Below, one piece after another: positions 22,553-30,814 of a stretch of DNA of 56,373 bases. The position numbers were made by a program, and so were the translations under genes. Source of the DNA: Gammaproteobacteria bacterium. Lineage in GTDB: Bacteria; Pseudomonadota; Gammaproteobacteria; DSM-16500. The notes under the pieces were generated by a model that had not been told where the DNA came from, did no database searches, and saw only the letters and a list, made by a program, of their open reading frames with translations. Location: NCBI GenBank assembly GCA_013288815.1, contig JABDBD010000017.1, positions 1-56,373 on the forward strand. Direction: 5' to 3'. Numbering within the stretch: position 1 is the first letter of the stretch; the number at the start of each line of letters is the position of its first letter.

Positions 22553-23206
22553 TTATTGGTTAATTAACTTTCCACCTACCACGGTGCCGTAAATAACAGA
22601 GCCATTCCTGCTGATAACAGTGCCATGATCTGATGAAAACTTGATATTTCCGTTAACAACCGAGTTGTCAAGGTAAGTAATTTGCTGTTTAGATGTTGGT
22701 GAATATTCAATATTTTTAGTAGTTGAATGAATAAATGTAGATTTAAATGAAGAGAGAGCCAGGTCATTGCCAAAACTACCATTTGAGATATGAATATCAC
22801 CTGTAATCTCAGTAGCGCCTAAAAATTTGATTTGTGTCGCTTCTAGATCGCCGTTTATAGTGGTTTTTTCGTTAAATATAAGCTGATCTGAATTCACATC
22901 CCCTATAATACTTGCACAACCATTGATGTTTGTATTAACTGCGTTAAAATCTCCAGTAACGTCTAGCGTATTAAAATTGGCGTGATCTGCACTGACATCG
23001 CCTAGTATTTTCGTGACCCCCGTTACGGTTGTGCCATGAAAAATCACATCGCCAAAATAGGTAATATGATCAATGACACCATTCTCACAATACAGTTTAT
23101 CGCTTTTTTCTATGCAAATTTTTTCAATGGAATTAGCATAAGTGCTAGTAGCAGTTAAAGATGTGAAACAAAAACAGAGTAAAGCATAGAGTGAAATTTT
23201 TATCAT
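22553..23206 (-). CDS. Exported right-handed beta-helix (bactofilin-like) protein of the peptide operon
   Basis: A 217-aa protein with a signal peptide (ISLYALLCFCFTSLTATSTYA). The rest consists of short strands with regular G-D/G-V turns (VTGVTKILGDVSADHANFNT, VTGDFNAVNTNINGCASIIG, TINGDLEATQ, ITGDIHISNGS), the rung pattern of a right-handed beta-helix such as bactofilin/polymer-forming proteins. Its cysteines (ICIEK, LYCENG, NGC) could form a disulfide. AAAAGGAGT precedes the ATG. It is the first gene of the operon, 12 bases before the precursor. A role as periplasmic scaffold, target or immunity factor for the peptide is inference from position. Confidence 0.7.
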   Translation of the reverse strand: MIKISLYALLCFCFTSLTATSTYANSIEKICIEKSDKLYCENGVIDHITYFGDVIFHGTTVTGVTKILGDVSADHANFNTLDVTGDFNAVNTNINGCASIIGDVNSDQLIFNEKTTINGDLEATQIKFLGATEITGDIHISNGSFGNDLALSSFKSTFIHSTTKNIEYSPTSKQQITYLDNSVVNGNIKFSSDHGTVISRNGSVIYGTVVGGKLINQ

Positions 23207-23526
23207 AGGACTCCTTTTGATTTTTTTTTCGAATATTTTGATATGAGAGAAAATTTTTTTAGATAATAATAGAAAATCTGAGGCTGGATTGATTTAAAAT
23301 ATAAAGCATGTGCGAGGATTGAATATCTTGATTGGAGGAATTAAAAAAGGAAACTTGCTTGAAAGGGATGCTACCGTTATCTAAATAAAAAATCAAGCAA
23401 TGATTTAATTTTTTTTTAATTTTTTAATTGTGTCTTGAAACAGCAAAGACTATTATCCGAGATTCTAACTGCCGAATCTAGGATTATTCATTACACTGGA
23501 ATATTTGATCATTAAAAGGAATTAAT
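23207..23526. other. Divergent intergenic control region
   Basis: This AT-rich 320-base gap separates the leftward peptide operon from the rightward effector gene and must hold both promoters. I see long T/A tracts (23219-23228, 23409-23425) but no clean -35/-10 pair and no gene. A solo copy of the MITE-end palindrome lies at 23459-23483. Confidence 0.4.
23459..23483. repeat. Solo copy of the hairpin-MITE end palindrome
   Basis: CGAGATTCTAACTGCCGAAT followed by CTAGG matches the right end of the 175-177 bp MITEs base for base, including the CGAGA variant arm, but no MITE body is attached. It lies ~45 bases upstream of the 850-aa gene. Confidence 0.7.
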
Positions 23527-26079
23527 ATGCCACAAGCAATAGATATCATTCGTCATCATATGCAATTATTTGGATTGCAAACACAAATAGAGCCCTGCTT
23601 TGGCTTGGCTCATGTTGCTATGCAATCTATGCTAATAGGAAAGTTAATCGATTTTGATAAGCGCATGAAAAAAATGTGCGGCATAAAACCAACAATACTA
23701 GCAGAACAGATTAATATTGCAGAACAAAACCGCCAAGCTAAAAAAATGTTGAATGCGTCAGATCAACTGTTAGTGGAAATCCCTGTCTTTTTGCAAGCAG
23801 TTAAACTATGCCAAGAAGCATATTTACATCCAGAAATTTATACGGAACATGAGCATCCACTGACTCAAGATGCTGAGCGCGCTTTAGCGCTTGTTGCTTC
23901 TATATCGATTGCAAAGCAAGGAAAAATATTTTCCGGATGTTATAAAGCAGATGAGCTAGAAACATATTGCCAAACATTACGTGAGCAAATACAAAAATCG
24001 GCACTGCCTTTTTCGCTCATTTTAATCAGTGGCAGACATGCCATTTCGCTAGGTTATGATAGAGAGACAGACGAGTGGCTATTAGTCGATCCATATAAAT
24101 CACCTACAGAACGCATCAAAGAAAATGATCATCTTGCAAAGCAAATGCTTATTGCTTTCTCAGCTAACGACACTGCCATTTTTTCGACCGCATGCTATAC
24201 ACCGTTGAAAGATGTAGATGCTGGTCAAACTTTCCTGAATGAATGGCTAAGCAATGTTGCTATGCAAGCTATTCACACCGTTACTCAGGAAAAAGCCGCA
24301 GAACGAGAAGACTCCCATCAAGCAACTTGGCTATATGTTGCAGCGCAATGTGGCGAGATCGGGACAGCAGAAGCACTATTACAGCTAGGTGCAAATCCTA
24401 ACATGGTCTATAAAGATCTCTCCTCTCCTCTTTTTGTCAGCATACAAAACCGGCATGCAGATATGACTGACTTATTAAAAAAATATCATGCAAATCCAGA
24501 GCAGCCTGGCATTGCTGATGTCACACCGCTTTCATTAGAAATACACCCGCAGGTTCATCATCATATTGGCTTTGGAACAAAAGAGCATGAAATCATCGGT
24601 GATGGTGCAAAAATACGAGGTGTGGATGGAAAGCCGTTAGCAGAGTTAGAGATCTATCGACTAGAGAAAGACAATCAGTTATCTGAATCAGCCCATCCTG
24701 ACTTGCAAAAAGTGACGTTTTCACAACTTGTTGCTTTGCCAGATTATTATGGATTACGTCAAGGCGCCATTTCTAATTATAAAGATCCTAACCAGACCGA
24801 TGAGATTAGAAAAACAAGATTTGGAGAAGCTTTTAATCAATTGGCTGTCGCTAAGGATTTAGAGCATCAAGTGGAAGACATTGATCATATTGCTCGTGAA
24901 AATGATAATGAATACAAAGAAACAGTTAAAGACGTCATTTGTTGCGGCACAACATTCTTAACATTACTCGAAGAAAATTACGACCATTTTGCGCCAGATG
25001 CATGGTTTGCCTATAAAGCGGGTCATGAAAAAGCCTTAGAATTGGCTAAAGTATCTCATGATTTACGTAGTGAGCAACCAGCAAAAGCCAAAAAATATTT
25101 AGAAACAGCTTATGCCATTGAAGGATTCGCTTGTCATTATGTTTCAGATAATTTTTCTGCAGGACATATACGCACTCCAAGACGTGGCTTAGTCGAATTA
25201 TTTGGTAATGAAATTGGCGGTGCATTATCGAATAGTATGCATGATGAAGAAAATGCTGCAGGGATCGCCGTAAAAAATGCAAGAGGTGATGAATGGATAT
25301 GTTTTGGTGATGGAAATCTAAATAGTATTCAAAACACGAAAAATAAAGAAATGGTCATAGAGTTAGTAAAAAACTCAGCAGGAGAAATATATACTGCGTT
25401 TGAAACAGGACTAGCACCTTCAGCAGAGCAATTTATTGCAAAGCAACTTATTCCTAAGTCTGTTGATGATCTTGATTATGCTGTGGATAAACCGTTTCAG
25501 CTGGGACCCAAATTAGTTCCCACCCAGATGCCTCTTTTTAAAGAAGAAAATGGCAAAATATATGTTCGTCATGAACTAGAAAATCGAAAGTGTACAGACT
25601 ATGAAGAGGTAACAAAATTTCATGCGGTCGTTGATGCAGCTCGTTTGCGAATTGAATCGCGTAATGCTCCCCTGCAAACACAAGTGGAAGAAAAAATACA
25701 AGACGTCTCTCCTTCCAGCAATTATCTTGATATCTTAAAAACAGATATTAATACAGTTGCAACAAAATATATTGGTTACTCATCCGCACATGCATTTTTT
25801 TCTGGTGCCAGAGACAGTCACCATGCCGCTTTGCAGCTTCAGCAGGCAATCGCAGGACAGTCAATCAATATCAAAAACCTCTATACATTTATTTATGAAA
25901 ATCCACAAGCTAAGAAATTAATCGCTGATCTTGCAACAGCTGTTGGAAAATATGCAGAACGCATGAAATGGGACAATCCGATTCAATCACGTTTAGATAT
26001 ATTAACTTATTTGGAAAAAGCTTTTGGGCTGGAGCCGTATTCAAATGAAGAGGCTACTTCTCTGGTTTGCACTTGTTAA
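23527..26079 (+). CDS. Multidomain effector: Cys-protease-like, ankyrin and zinc phospholipase C-like domains, CxC tail
   Basis: An 850-aa protein. Residues 1-220 are homologous to the 47214-48824 protein and conserve CFGLAHVAMQSML (C24), SGRHAISLGYD (H~171) and LLVDPYK (D~188), a Cys-His-Asp arrangement like papain-fold peptidases. Residues ~270-335 hold two ankyrin repeats (TWLYVAAQCGEIGTAEALLQ, SPLFVSIQNRHADMTDLLKK). Residues ~480-620 resemble zinc-dependent phospholipase C/P1-nuclease folds: NYDHFAPDAWFAYKAGHEKA, FACHYVSDNFSAGHIRTPR and MHDEENAAG supply His/Asp ligands. The protein ends LVCTC, a CxC motif like that prenylated on Rab proteins. AAAGGAAT precedes the ATG. No signal peptide, so type IV secretion is the plausible route (inference). 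Confidence 0.72.
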   Translation: MPQAIDIIRHHMQLFGLQTQIEPCFGLAHVAMQSMLIGKLIDFDKRMKKMCGIKPTILAEQINIAEQNRQAKKMLNASDQLLVEIPVFLQAVKLCQEAYLHPEIYTEHEHPLTQDAERALALVASISIAKQGKIFSGCYKADELETYCQTLREQIQKSALPFSLILISGRHAISLGYDRETDEWLLVDPYKSPTERIKENDHLAKQMLIAFSANDTAIFSTACYTPLKDVDAGQTFLNEWLSNVAMQAIHTVTQEKAAEREDSHQATWLYVAAQCGEIGTAEALLQLGANPNMVYKDLSSPLFVSIQNRHADMTDLLKKYHANPEQPGIADVTPLSLEIHPQVHHHIGFGTKEHEIIGDGAKIRGVDGKPLAELEIYRLEKDNQLSESAHPDLQKVTFSQLVALPDYYGLRQGAISNYKDPNQTDEIRKTRFGEAFNQLAVAKDLEHQVEDIDHIARENDNEYKETVKDVICCGTTFLTLLEENYDHFAPDAWFAYKAGHEKALELAKVSHDLRSEQPAKAKKYLETAYAIEGFACHYVSDNFSAGHIRTPRRGLVELFGNEIGGALSNSMHDEENAAGIAVKNARGDEWICFGDGNLNSIQNTKNKEMVIELVKNSAGEIYTAFETGLAPSAEQFIAKQLIPKSVDDLDYAVDKPFQLGPKLVPTQMPLFKEENGKIYVRHELENRKCTDYEEVTKFHAVVDAARLRIESRNAPLQTQVEEKIQDVSPSSNYLDILKTDINTVATKYIGYSSAHAFFSGARDSHHAALQLQQAIAGQSINIKNLYTFIYENPQAKKLIADLATAVGKYAERMKWDNPIQSRLDILTYLEKAFGLEPYSNEEATSLVCTC

Positions 26080-26098
26080 TTTCTTTTAAGATTTTTTG

Positions 26099-26182
26099 CT
26101 TCTCCCCCTTGTGGGAGAAGCCGCCCAAAGGGCGAATGAGGGGTGTTTTTGGCTTAAAATCACCCCACAAGGGGAGAGGTAA
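26099..26182. repeat. Degenerate copy of the CTCTCCC/GGGAGAG palindromic element
   Basis: CTTCTCCCCCTTGTGGGAGA at the left and CACCCCACAAGGGGAGAGG at the right flank GAGGGGTGTTTTTGG; it is related to the bodies of the IS903-like MITEs at 40705-40865 and 49651-49803 but lacks their GTTGTTGCGTAAATC ends. Placed 19 bases after the effector stop, the internal hairpin CTCCCCCTTGTGGGAG may terminate transcription. Confidence 0.6.
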
Positions 26183-26341
26183 AAAAAATTCGAATAGCTT
26201 ACTCTACATCTCGATCTAATCAACATGCTGATTATTTAATATTTTTTATCAAAGTCTAGCGCATCCAGCAATAGTGAATTAGACCCTATTTCCGAGTTAT
26301 GATACAGTTACGCACTTATCCCAACTCAGAAAGTAGAAAAA

Positions 26342-27571
26342 ATGAGCTTAAATCGAAATAATATTCATCTAACACTACATGGCCAGCATAGCAATAAAGC
26401 TTGGAATATCATTACGCCGGGGCTCAAAGACTATTTGCGCGGCCTAGCTAGCGGTATAAGTATTATCCCCATGGATGAGCAGTATTCTATTTTGCAATCT
26501 GCATTACGAGATCAGCATAAAATTGCAGAAATTGCTGCAGCAACTGGTGAAGAAAACATCGCCCAGCTCATTACCTTTCCTCTCCATCGGTTAGCCCTCT
26601 TTGAAACGGTGGCGATTATTGAAACCGAAGTTCGCATGCAATCCGATGCAGACTTGATGCCAATTGTACAAGACATTTATCGAAATAACGTTAAGCCACA
26701 CATAAAAGCGTTACGGCATTTACAAGAACACTATTTGACTGAAGCTAAAAATACAGCCTTACAGGTTAGCCAGCATGAAAAAAGTAATCGTCATACTATT
26801 GTGCTAGCGGGCGCCGCAGGCACAGGAAAAAGTTCTATACTAGAAACAATTGAAGAATATGCACAGCAGACCTTATCTATCGCGCGGGATGATATTGTGA
26901 AAATCAGCACAGATGCACATCGCAACATCGTAGGTCGAGATGGACTCGTTGGTGAAGACAAAAAAATGGGTGCCAGACTAACTCAAGATGAGTCTACGCT
27001 CATTTCCCTTCGTGCGCATGAGCGCATGGAAAGAAAAATCGAGAAAGGAGCAGCGCCGCACATGTTGTTGGAAGGGCCATTTCCAACCCCACAACGTTTT
27101 AAATGGGGTACTCAGAATAACGGAAAATTACATTTATTTGTCATCACCACACCGGTGAAATTATCCATTGAACGCGCATACAACAGAGGATCACAAACAG
27201 GACGTTATATACCTACATACTCGATATTAGGTGGCCATCACACAATTGCAAAAGATATATTTGTTAGAATTAACGCGTTTAAAAATCAAGATATTCAATT
27301 TAGCATTTTGAATACCGATGTGCCTCTCGGAGAAAAACCTATTACATTATTGTCTGGAAATACAGTCAATAGATCCATACATATTTTTGATCGAAAAAAA
27401 ATGGCTGAATTTTGTGGAAATAAAAATATAAACATCTCCGCAAAAAATCCTGGCGAACTTTTTAAAGATACAAAAAATAAAGTCAGCGAAAAGTATCTCG
27501 ACGAGATAAATGCAATGGATATGAAGATTATTTTTTCCGATACGCTTGAGAAAATTCACAGGATACATTAA
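26342..27571 (+). CDS. Zeta-toxin-like P-loop kinase
   Basis: A 409-aa protein. An N-terminal helical domain (1-150) precedes a kinase domain with Walker A GAAGTGKS (157-164), a DDIVKISTDAHR segment, LLEGPFPT, and a late arginine-rich lid (SIERAYNRGSQTGRYIPTYS) as in zeta/PezT toxins, which phosphorylate UDP-sugar precursors of peptidoglycan. It is longer than usual zeta toxins (~270 aa) and has no epsilon-type antitoxin gene beside it. Together with the surrounding effector-like genes this suggests a host-directed kinase rather than a toxin-antitoxin pair. The ribosome site (AGAAAGTAGAAAAA) is weak. Confidence 0.65.
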   Translation: MSLNRNNIHLTLHGQHSNKAWNIITPGLKDYLRGLASGISIIPMDEQYSILQSALRDQHKIAEIAAATGEENIAQLITFPLHRLALFETVAIIETEVRMQSDADLMPIVQDIYRNNVKPHIKALRHLQEHYLTEAKNTALQVSQHEKSNRHTIVLAGAAGTGKSSILETIEEYAQQTLSIARDDIVKISTDAHRNIVGRDGLVGEDKKMGARLTQDESTLISLRAHERMERKIEKGAAPHMLLEGPFPTPQRFKWGTQNNGKLHLFVITTPVKLSIERAYNRGSQTGRYIPTYSILGGHHTIAKDIFVRINAFKNQDIQFSILNTDVPLGEKPITLLSGNTVNRSIHIFDRKKMAEFCGNKNINISAKNPGELFKDTKNKVSEKYLDEINAMDMKIIFSDTLEKIHRIH

Positions 27572-27660
27572 AGATGACTAGTACCGTTTCCATTTAATTT
27601 TGACCCTTATTTAAATTGTATATATACATACGATACATAACCTCAAGCGAGAAACTTTAT

Positions 27661-29226
27661 ATGCTTTCTGTCAGACATTCTAATCACCCCCCTAGAGAAA
27701 TTGTAACTGTTTATTTCAGTGGCACCTCGCACCACATTGATGACTTAGAACACCTAGGAGGGTTCTTATGCTCCAACACTACCACAAAAACAGGGCATCA
27801 TGTTTTTGGCATTTCCGGCACCTTAATAACAAATGGAATAAGTGGGTTATTATTTGGAACCGGAATTCATGAGCGATGCCAAGAAATCAAAAACAACATT
27901 CTCGCCATACTCAAACAAGGTAAAAAAGTCACTTTAAATTGTTATGGACACAGTCGAGGCGCAATCGCCGCTTTACTATTAACTAAATCATTAAACATTT
28001 TTTCAGAAGATATTCTGCAAATAAATTTAGCTTTATTTGACGCAGTACCGGGAAATTTTTTCATTACGCAAAAAATGGTTGGGCATAAAATTACTTTAGC
28101 TAATCAAGCTATGGATTTATCGACATGTCATAATTTAAAAAAAGTTTTGGCATTATATACCAACATACCGTTAGCAGATACTGAAGCACACGCGCCACTC
28201 ATGCCTATCTATCCGGCAGAGACATCTCTTGAAGAAGATGTTACACCTGGGTGTCATTCTAGTGCGCAACTACTTGATGTAGATACACAACTTGGTACTG
28301 TAAAATTTATTGATGCAGCATCTTTTATTACTTTTAGTCGAATCACTTCATTTTTAGAATCCTGCGGCACTGAGATACCACTCCATTCCTGGAAATTTTA
28401 TGATAGTCTCAGTCCAAGAGTCAGCATACTCAATGTCAAAGACACAGCTATTCTTAAAAAACGATATGACTCTATCTCTACTTCATTGCAAACCAGAGAA
28501 GCTCACTCCTATCGGACAGTTAAAATTCTCACTCGACCAGCACAGTATTTAAATCAGGAACACAAAAAGATTTCGTTAGAAGTGAATGCTAGTCAAGAGG
28601 AAGAATCAAAGCAGCATACTGCAAGCCTGCCATACGAATATTCGACGATCAGCTTACAAGAACCTTTACTGCCTTCAACGAGCAAACAAGATGAAAATGA
28701 GTTCGCATTTAGTATCGAACCGCCTAGATCGCCACGACAATTACAGAATTCATCACCTGAAAATATGGTTGCGCAAGCTGATTTACTTAAAAAATTTATT
28801 TTACAACTTTTTAACAGTTTAACGACACAAAGTAAAAGCTCTGCCAAAGGTTCTACATTTAATAATCTAATACAAAAAGTTAATGCTGAATCATTCACAT
28901 CTGTACAATCACTCAGGAATGCTTTACGAAATATTCTTGCATTAGTTTTACAACGAGACAAAAATCGTTATTCATTATTTTCCACAACCCAATCAGGAAT
29001 GGCAGCCAAGGAATTATTGCGAAGTAAAGAATACGCTTCTTTCGCAAAAATTATTCTGGGTAAAGCCACTCATAAAATGCGTTACAGAGATTTACGCATG
29101 TTTGTTCTTGGTGAGAATAAAGTAAATTTCTTTAATGCAAAATCACGACAGTCTATCTATACAATTTTAAATGAAAAAGTAGATGCAGATAATACAGTGA
29201 AACTGCTTACCAAGACGAATACCTAG
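27661..29226 (+). CDS. Alpha/beta-hydrolase (lipase-like) effector candidate
   Basis: The N-terminal ~270 residues form an alpha/beta-hydrolase: IVTVYFSGTSHH strand and oxyanion region, nucleophile elbow CYGHSRGAIAALLL (Ser98 in GHSRG), acid in ALFDAVPG, and a candidate His in GCHSSAQ or LHSWKF. This resembles DUF2235/Tle-type lipases. A Ser/Pro-rich linker (~330-385) leads to a ~130-residue helical C-terminal domain (DLLKKFILQLFNSL to SIYTILNEKVD), probably a separate targeting module. I place the start at ATG 27661; an in-frame ATG at 27616 has no ribosome site. No signal peptide. Convergent with the FAD protein gene; a MITE-type palindrome sits between the two stops. Confidence 0.62.
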   Translation: MLSVRHSNHPPREIVTVYFSGTSHHIDDLEHLGGFLCSNTTTKTGHHVFGISGTLITNGISGLLFGTGIHERCQEIKNNILAILKQGKKVTLNCYGHSRGAIAALLLTKSLNIFSEDILQINLALFDAVPGNFFITQKMVGHKITLANQAMDLSTCHNLKKVLALYTNIPLADTEAHAPLMPIYPAETSLEEDVTPGCHSSAQLLDVDTQLGTVKFIDAASFITFSRITSFLESCGTEIPLHSWKFYDSLSPRVSILNVKDTAILKKRYDSISTSLQTREAHSYRTVKILTRPAQYLNQEHKKISLEVNASQEEESKQHTASLPYEYSTISLQEPLLPSTSKQDENEFAFSIEPPRSPRQLQNSSPENMVAQADLLKKFILQLFNSLTTQSKSSAKGSTFNNLIQKVNAESFTSVQSLRNALRNILALVLQRDKNRYSLFSTTQSGMAAKELLRSKEYASFAKIILGKATHKMRYRDLRMFVLGENKVNFFNAKSRQSIYTILNEKVDADNTVKLLTKTNT

Positions 29227-29232
29227 TGGTTA

Positions 29233-29262
29233 AACCTAGATTCGGCAGTTAGAATCTAGGTT
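29233..29262. repeat. Solo 30-bp perfect palindrome of the hairpin-MITE family
   Basis: AACCTAGATTC-GGCAGTTA-GAATCTAGGTT: 11-base perfect arms around an 8-base core, a geometry like tyrosine-recombinase (dif-type) sites. It occupies the whole gap between two convergent stops, where it may also act as a bidirectional terminator. Confidence 0.75.
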
Positions 29263-29275
29263 AAAAAGCGCTCGC

Positions 29276-30574
29276 TTATTGACGATTATATTTTTGCTGT
29301 AGCGCTAACATCTGCATTTCAGCTATCGATTCCATCGCTTCTGCAGATGCAGTTCTCGATTGCAAAGGAAATAAAAACAAATCAACTCCATATCGATGCA
29401 TTCTATTCGCATGAGCTTTTACATCTTTGGTATATTGATCTAACGTTCGCTTACCATCAAAAATTTCGCCTACCCAACCAGCATGGATTAGAGCATCGAT
29501 AGCACCATGCCCAACTTGATAACTGGGTGTCGTGGTAACATCACCTACAGCTATAAATCGCCTTCCATGCTCCCCAATAGCTACTTTATTTGCCTCTTCT
29601 AAATTCGTTTCAAAACATTGTAGTTTCAATTTATCTTTTTGCACGCCATGCTTTTGACTAGGCTTGACTATTGAAATAGATATCTCACCATTATTTACTT
29701 CTTCTTTATCCAATAATTTTTTTAATGAGCTTTCTATATGTGGCAAAGCAACAGCAGATGCATCCATCTCAGAATTTTTCATTTTGTCATACAATTCCTT
29801 GGGAATTTCACTTAAAAAATGACATTTAATGGCTTTGGGATTTTTTTTATTTTGTAATGAATCCTTATTGAAATGTAAAAAACTCAATAAGTCAGTGCTT
29901 GAATCATTCATAACTAAAAGATTTTTATCAGGCAAGACAAGATCTTTTCCATCTTTTCTTTCTAATTTAATATAAGCACTGAGATGATGTGGACGTTTAA
30001 GATTTGTTTTACCAGTATATGATATTAATTCACTTGCTCTGCCTGCATTAAATATATTAACCGCATGATGATTAGTGCCATCTGCTGCAATAACATCATC
30101 AAAATTCGTTTCGACTTTTGGGAGTCCTCTCAATGATTCAATTGTCACCTTTCCCTCATGCATATCAAGTTGTGAGAATTGTGATTCGTACATATAATTA
30201 ATTTGTTTTGGAAAACGATCAAGTTGTCGTTTGATAAAACGCTCAATATCTTTTACACCCATGGTGTAATTAATATCTTTTACACCCATGGTGTAATTAC
30301 CTTTAATTTGTTCTACAAACTTTTTGTCTTCTGAAGTAAGATGTTGCGCATCCGGCAACATTGCTAATAAACTATCGCGATTTTCTGGCTTTAAATAGAC
30401 ACGCTGAACTCGAAGATAGTCAGGTGGGCGATTCGATACCATTAAAACTGTTTTGCCTCTTTTAATTGCTTGCCAGGCAGAAGCTAATCCACTGAGGCCC
30501 ATGCCCGAAATAACTGTATCGTATTTTTTGGCAACCGATACATTTGGATCCAATAGAGAATGCGCTTGACTCAT
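29276..30574 (-). CDS. FAD-dependent oxidoreductase-like protein
   Basis: A 432-aa protein. The N-terminal Rossmann motif is DTVISGMGLSGLASAWQAIK (GxGxxG) with strand TVLMVSNRP; a second FAD-contact motif is RRFIAVGDVTTTPSYQVGHG (GD motif, residues ~355-375), as in flavin hydroxylases. The region between is divergent and I cannot name a substrate. A nine-residue tandem duplication (NYTMGVKDI twice, residues ~93-110) comes from a recent 27-bp DNA duplication. It starts ~215 bases from the divergent Pro-rich protein gene. It could be a host-directed monooxygenase, by context only. Confidence 0.65.
   Translation of the reverse strand: MSQAHSLLDPNVSVAKKYDTVISGMGLSGLASAWQAIKRGKTVLMVSNRPPDYLRVQRVYLKPENRDSLLAMLPDAQHLTSEDKKFVEQIKGNYTMGVKDINYTMGVKDIERFIKRQLDRFPKQINYMYESQFSQLDMHEGKVTIESLRGLPKVETNFDDVIAADGTNHHAVNIFNAGRASELISYTGKTNLKRPHHLSAYIKLERKDGKDLVLPDKNLLVMNDSSTDLLSFLHFNKDSLQNKKNPKAIKCHFLSEIPKELYDKMKNSEMDASAVALPHIESSLKKLLDKEEVNNGEISISIVKPSQKHGVQKDKLKLQCFETNLEEANKVAIGEHGRRFIAVGDVTTTPSYQVGHGAIDALIHAGWVGEIFDGKRTLDQYTKDVKAHANRMHRYGVDLFLFPLQSRTASAEAMESIAEMQMLALQQKYNRQ
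30245..30298. repeat. 27-bp exact tandem duplication inside the FAD gene
   Basis: Two identical copies of a 27-base unit beginning AATATCTTTTACACCCATGG are joined head to tail. The unit contains the palindrome TTACACCCATGGTGTAA, a likely cause of polymerase slippage. The reading frame is kept (nine extra residues). Confidence 0.85.
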
Positions 30575-30615
30575 AATAACCTCATTTTACAGATATTTTT
30601 TATAGAGCATAACGT

Positions 30616-30788
30616 TTGCTTATTAATGGCACTATAGCATATAACTTGATAATTAGCAGAACTCCCAGGCTACTCTGCGTAACCAATTGATTGTTAATAC
30701 ACTTTATTAATAAGCAAGCAATTATAGGCTGAAAGTTTAATCAAAACCATAACGATCAGGTTAAAATATGTTATTATTTATGTATAAT
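30616..30788 (+). promoter_or_regulatory. Intergenic inverted repeat and -10 element before the Pro-rich gene
   Basis: TTGCTTATTAAT (30616-30627) is inverted at 30706-30717 as ATTAATAAGCAA, 78 bases away, between divergent genes. A TATAAT (30783-30788) sits 27 bases ahead of the ATG at 30815 without a good -35. The paired half-sites could bind one regulator for both genes, but no direct evidence exists. Confidence 0.35.
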
Positions 30789-30814
30789 TATTGACTACTA
30801 TTGAGGATTTGATT

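Noticed and set aside
26099..26182. Palindromic CTCTCCC elements as CRISPR repeats
   Set aside because: Copies are dispersed over 24 kb, not arrayed with spacers, and two have IS-type ends and target duplications.
13881..29262. Solo palindromes as the chromosomal dif site
   Set aside because: The arms do not match the conserved gammaproteobacterial dif arms, and several copies occur within 16 kb, whereas dif is normally unique.
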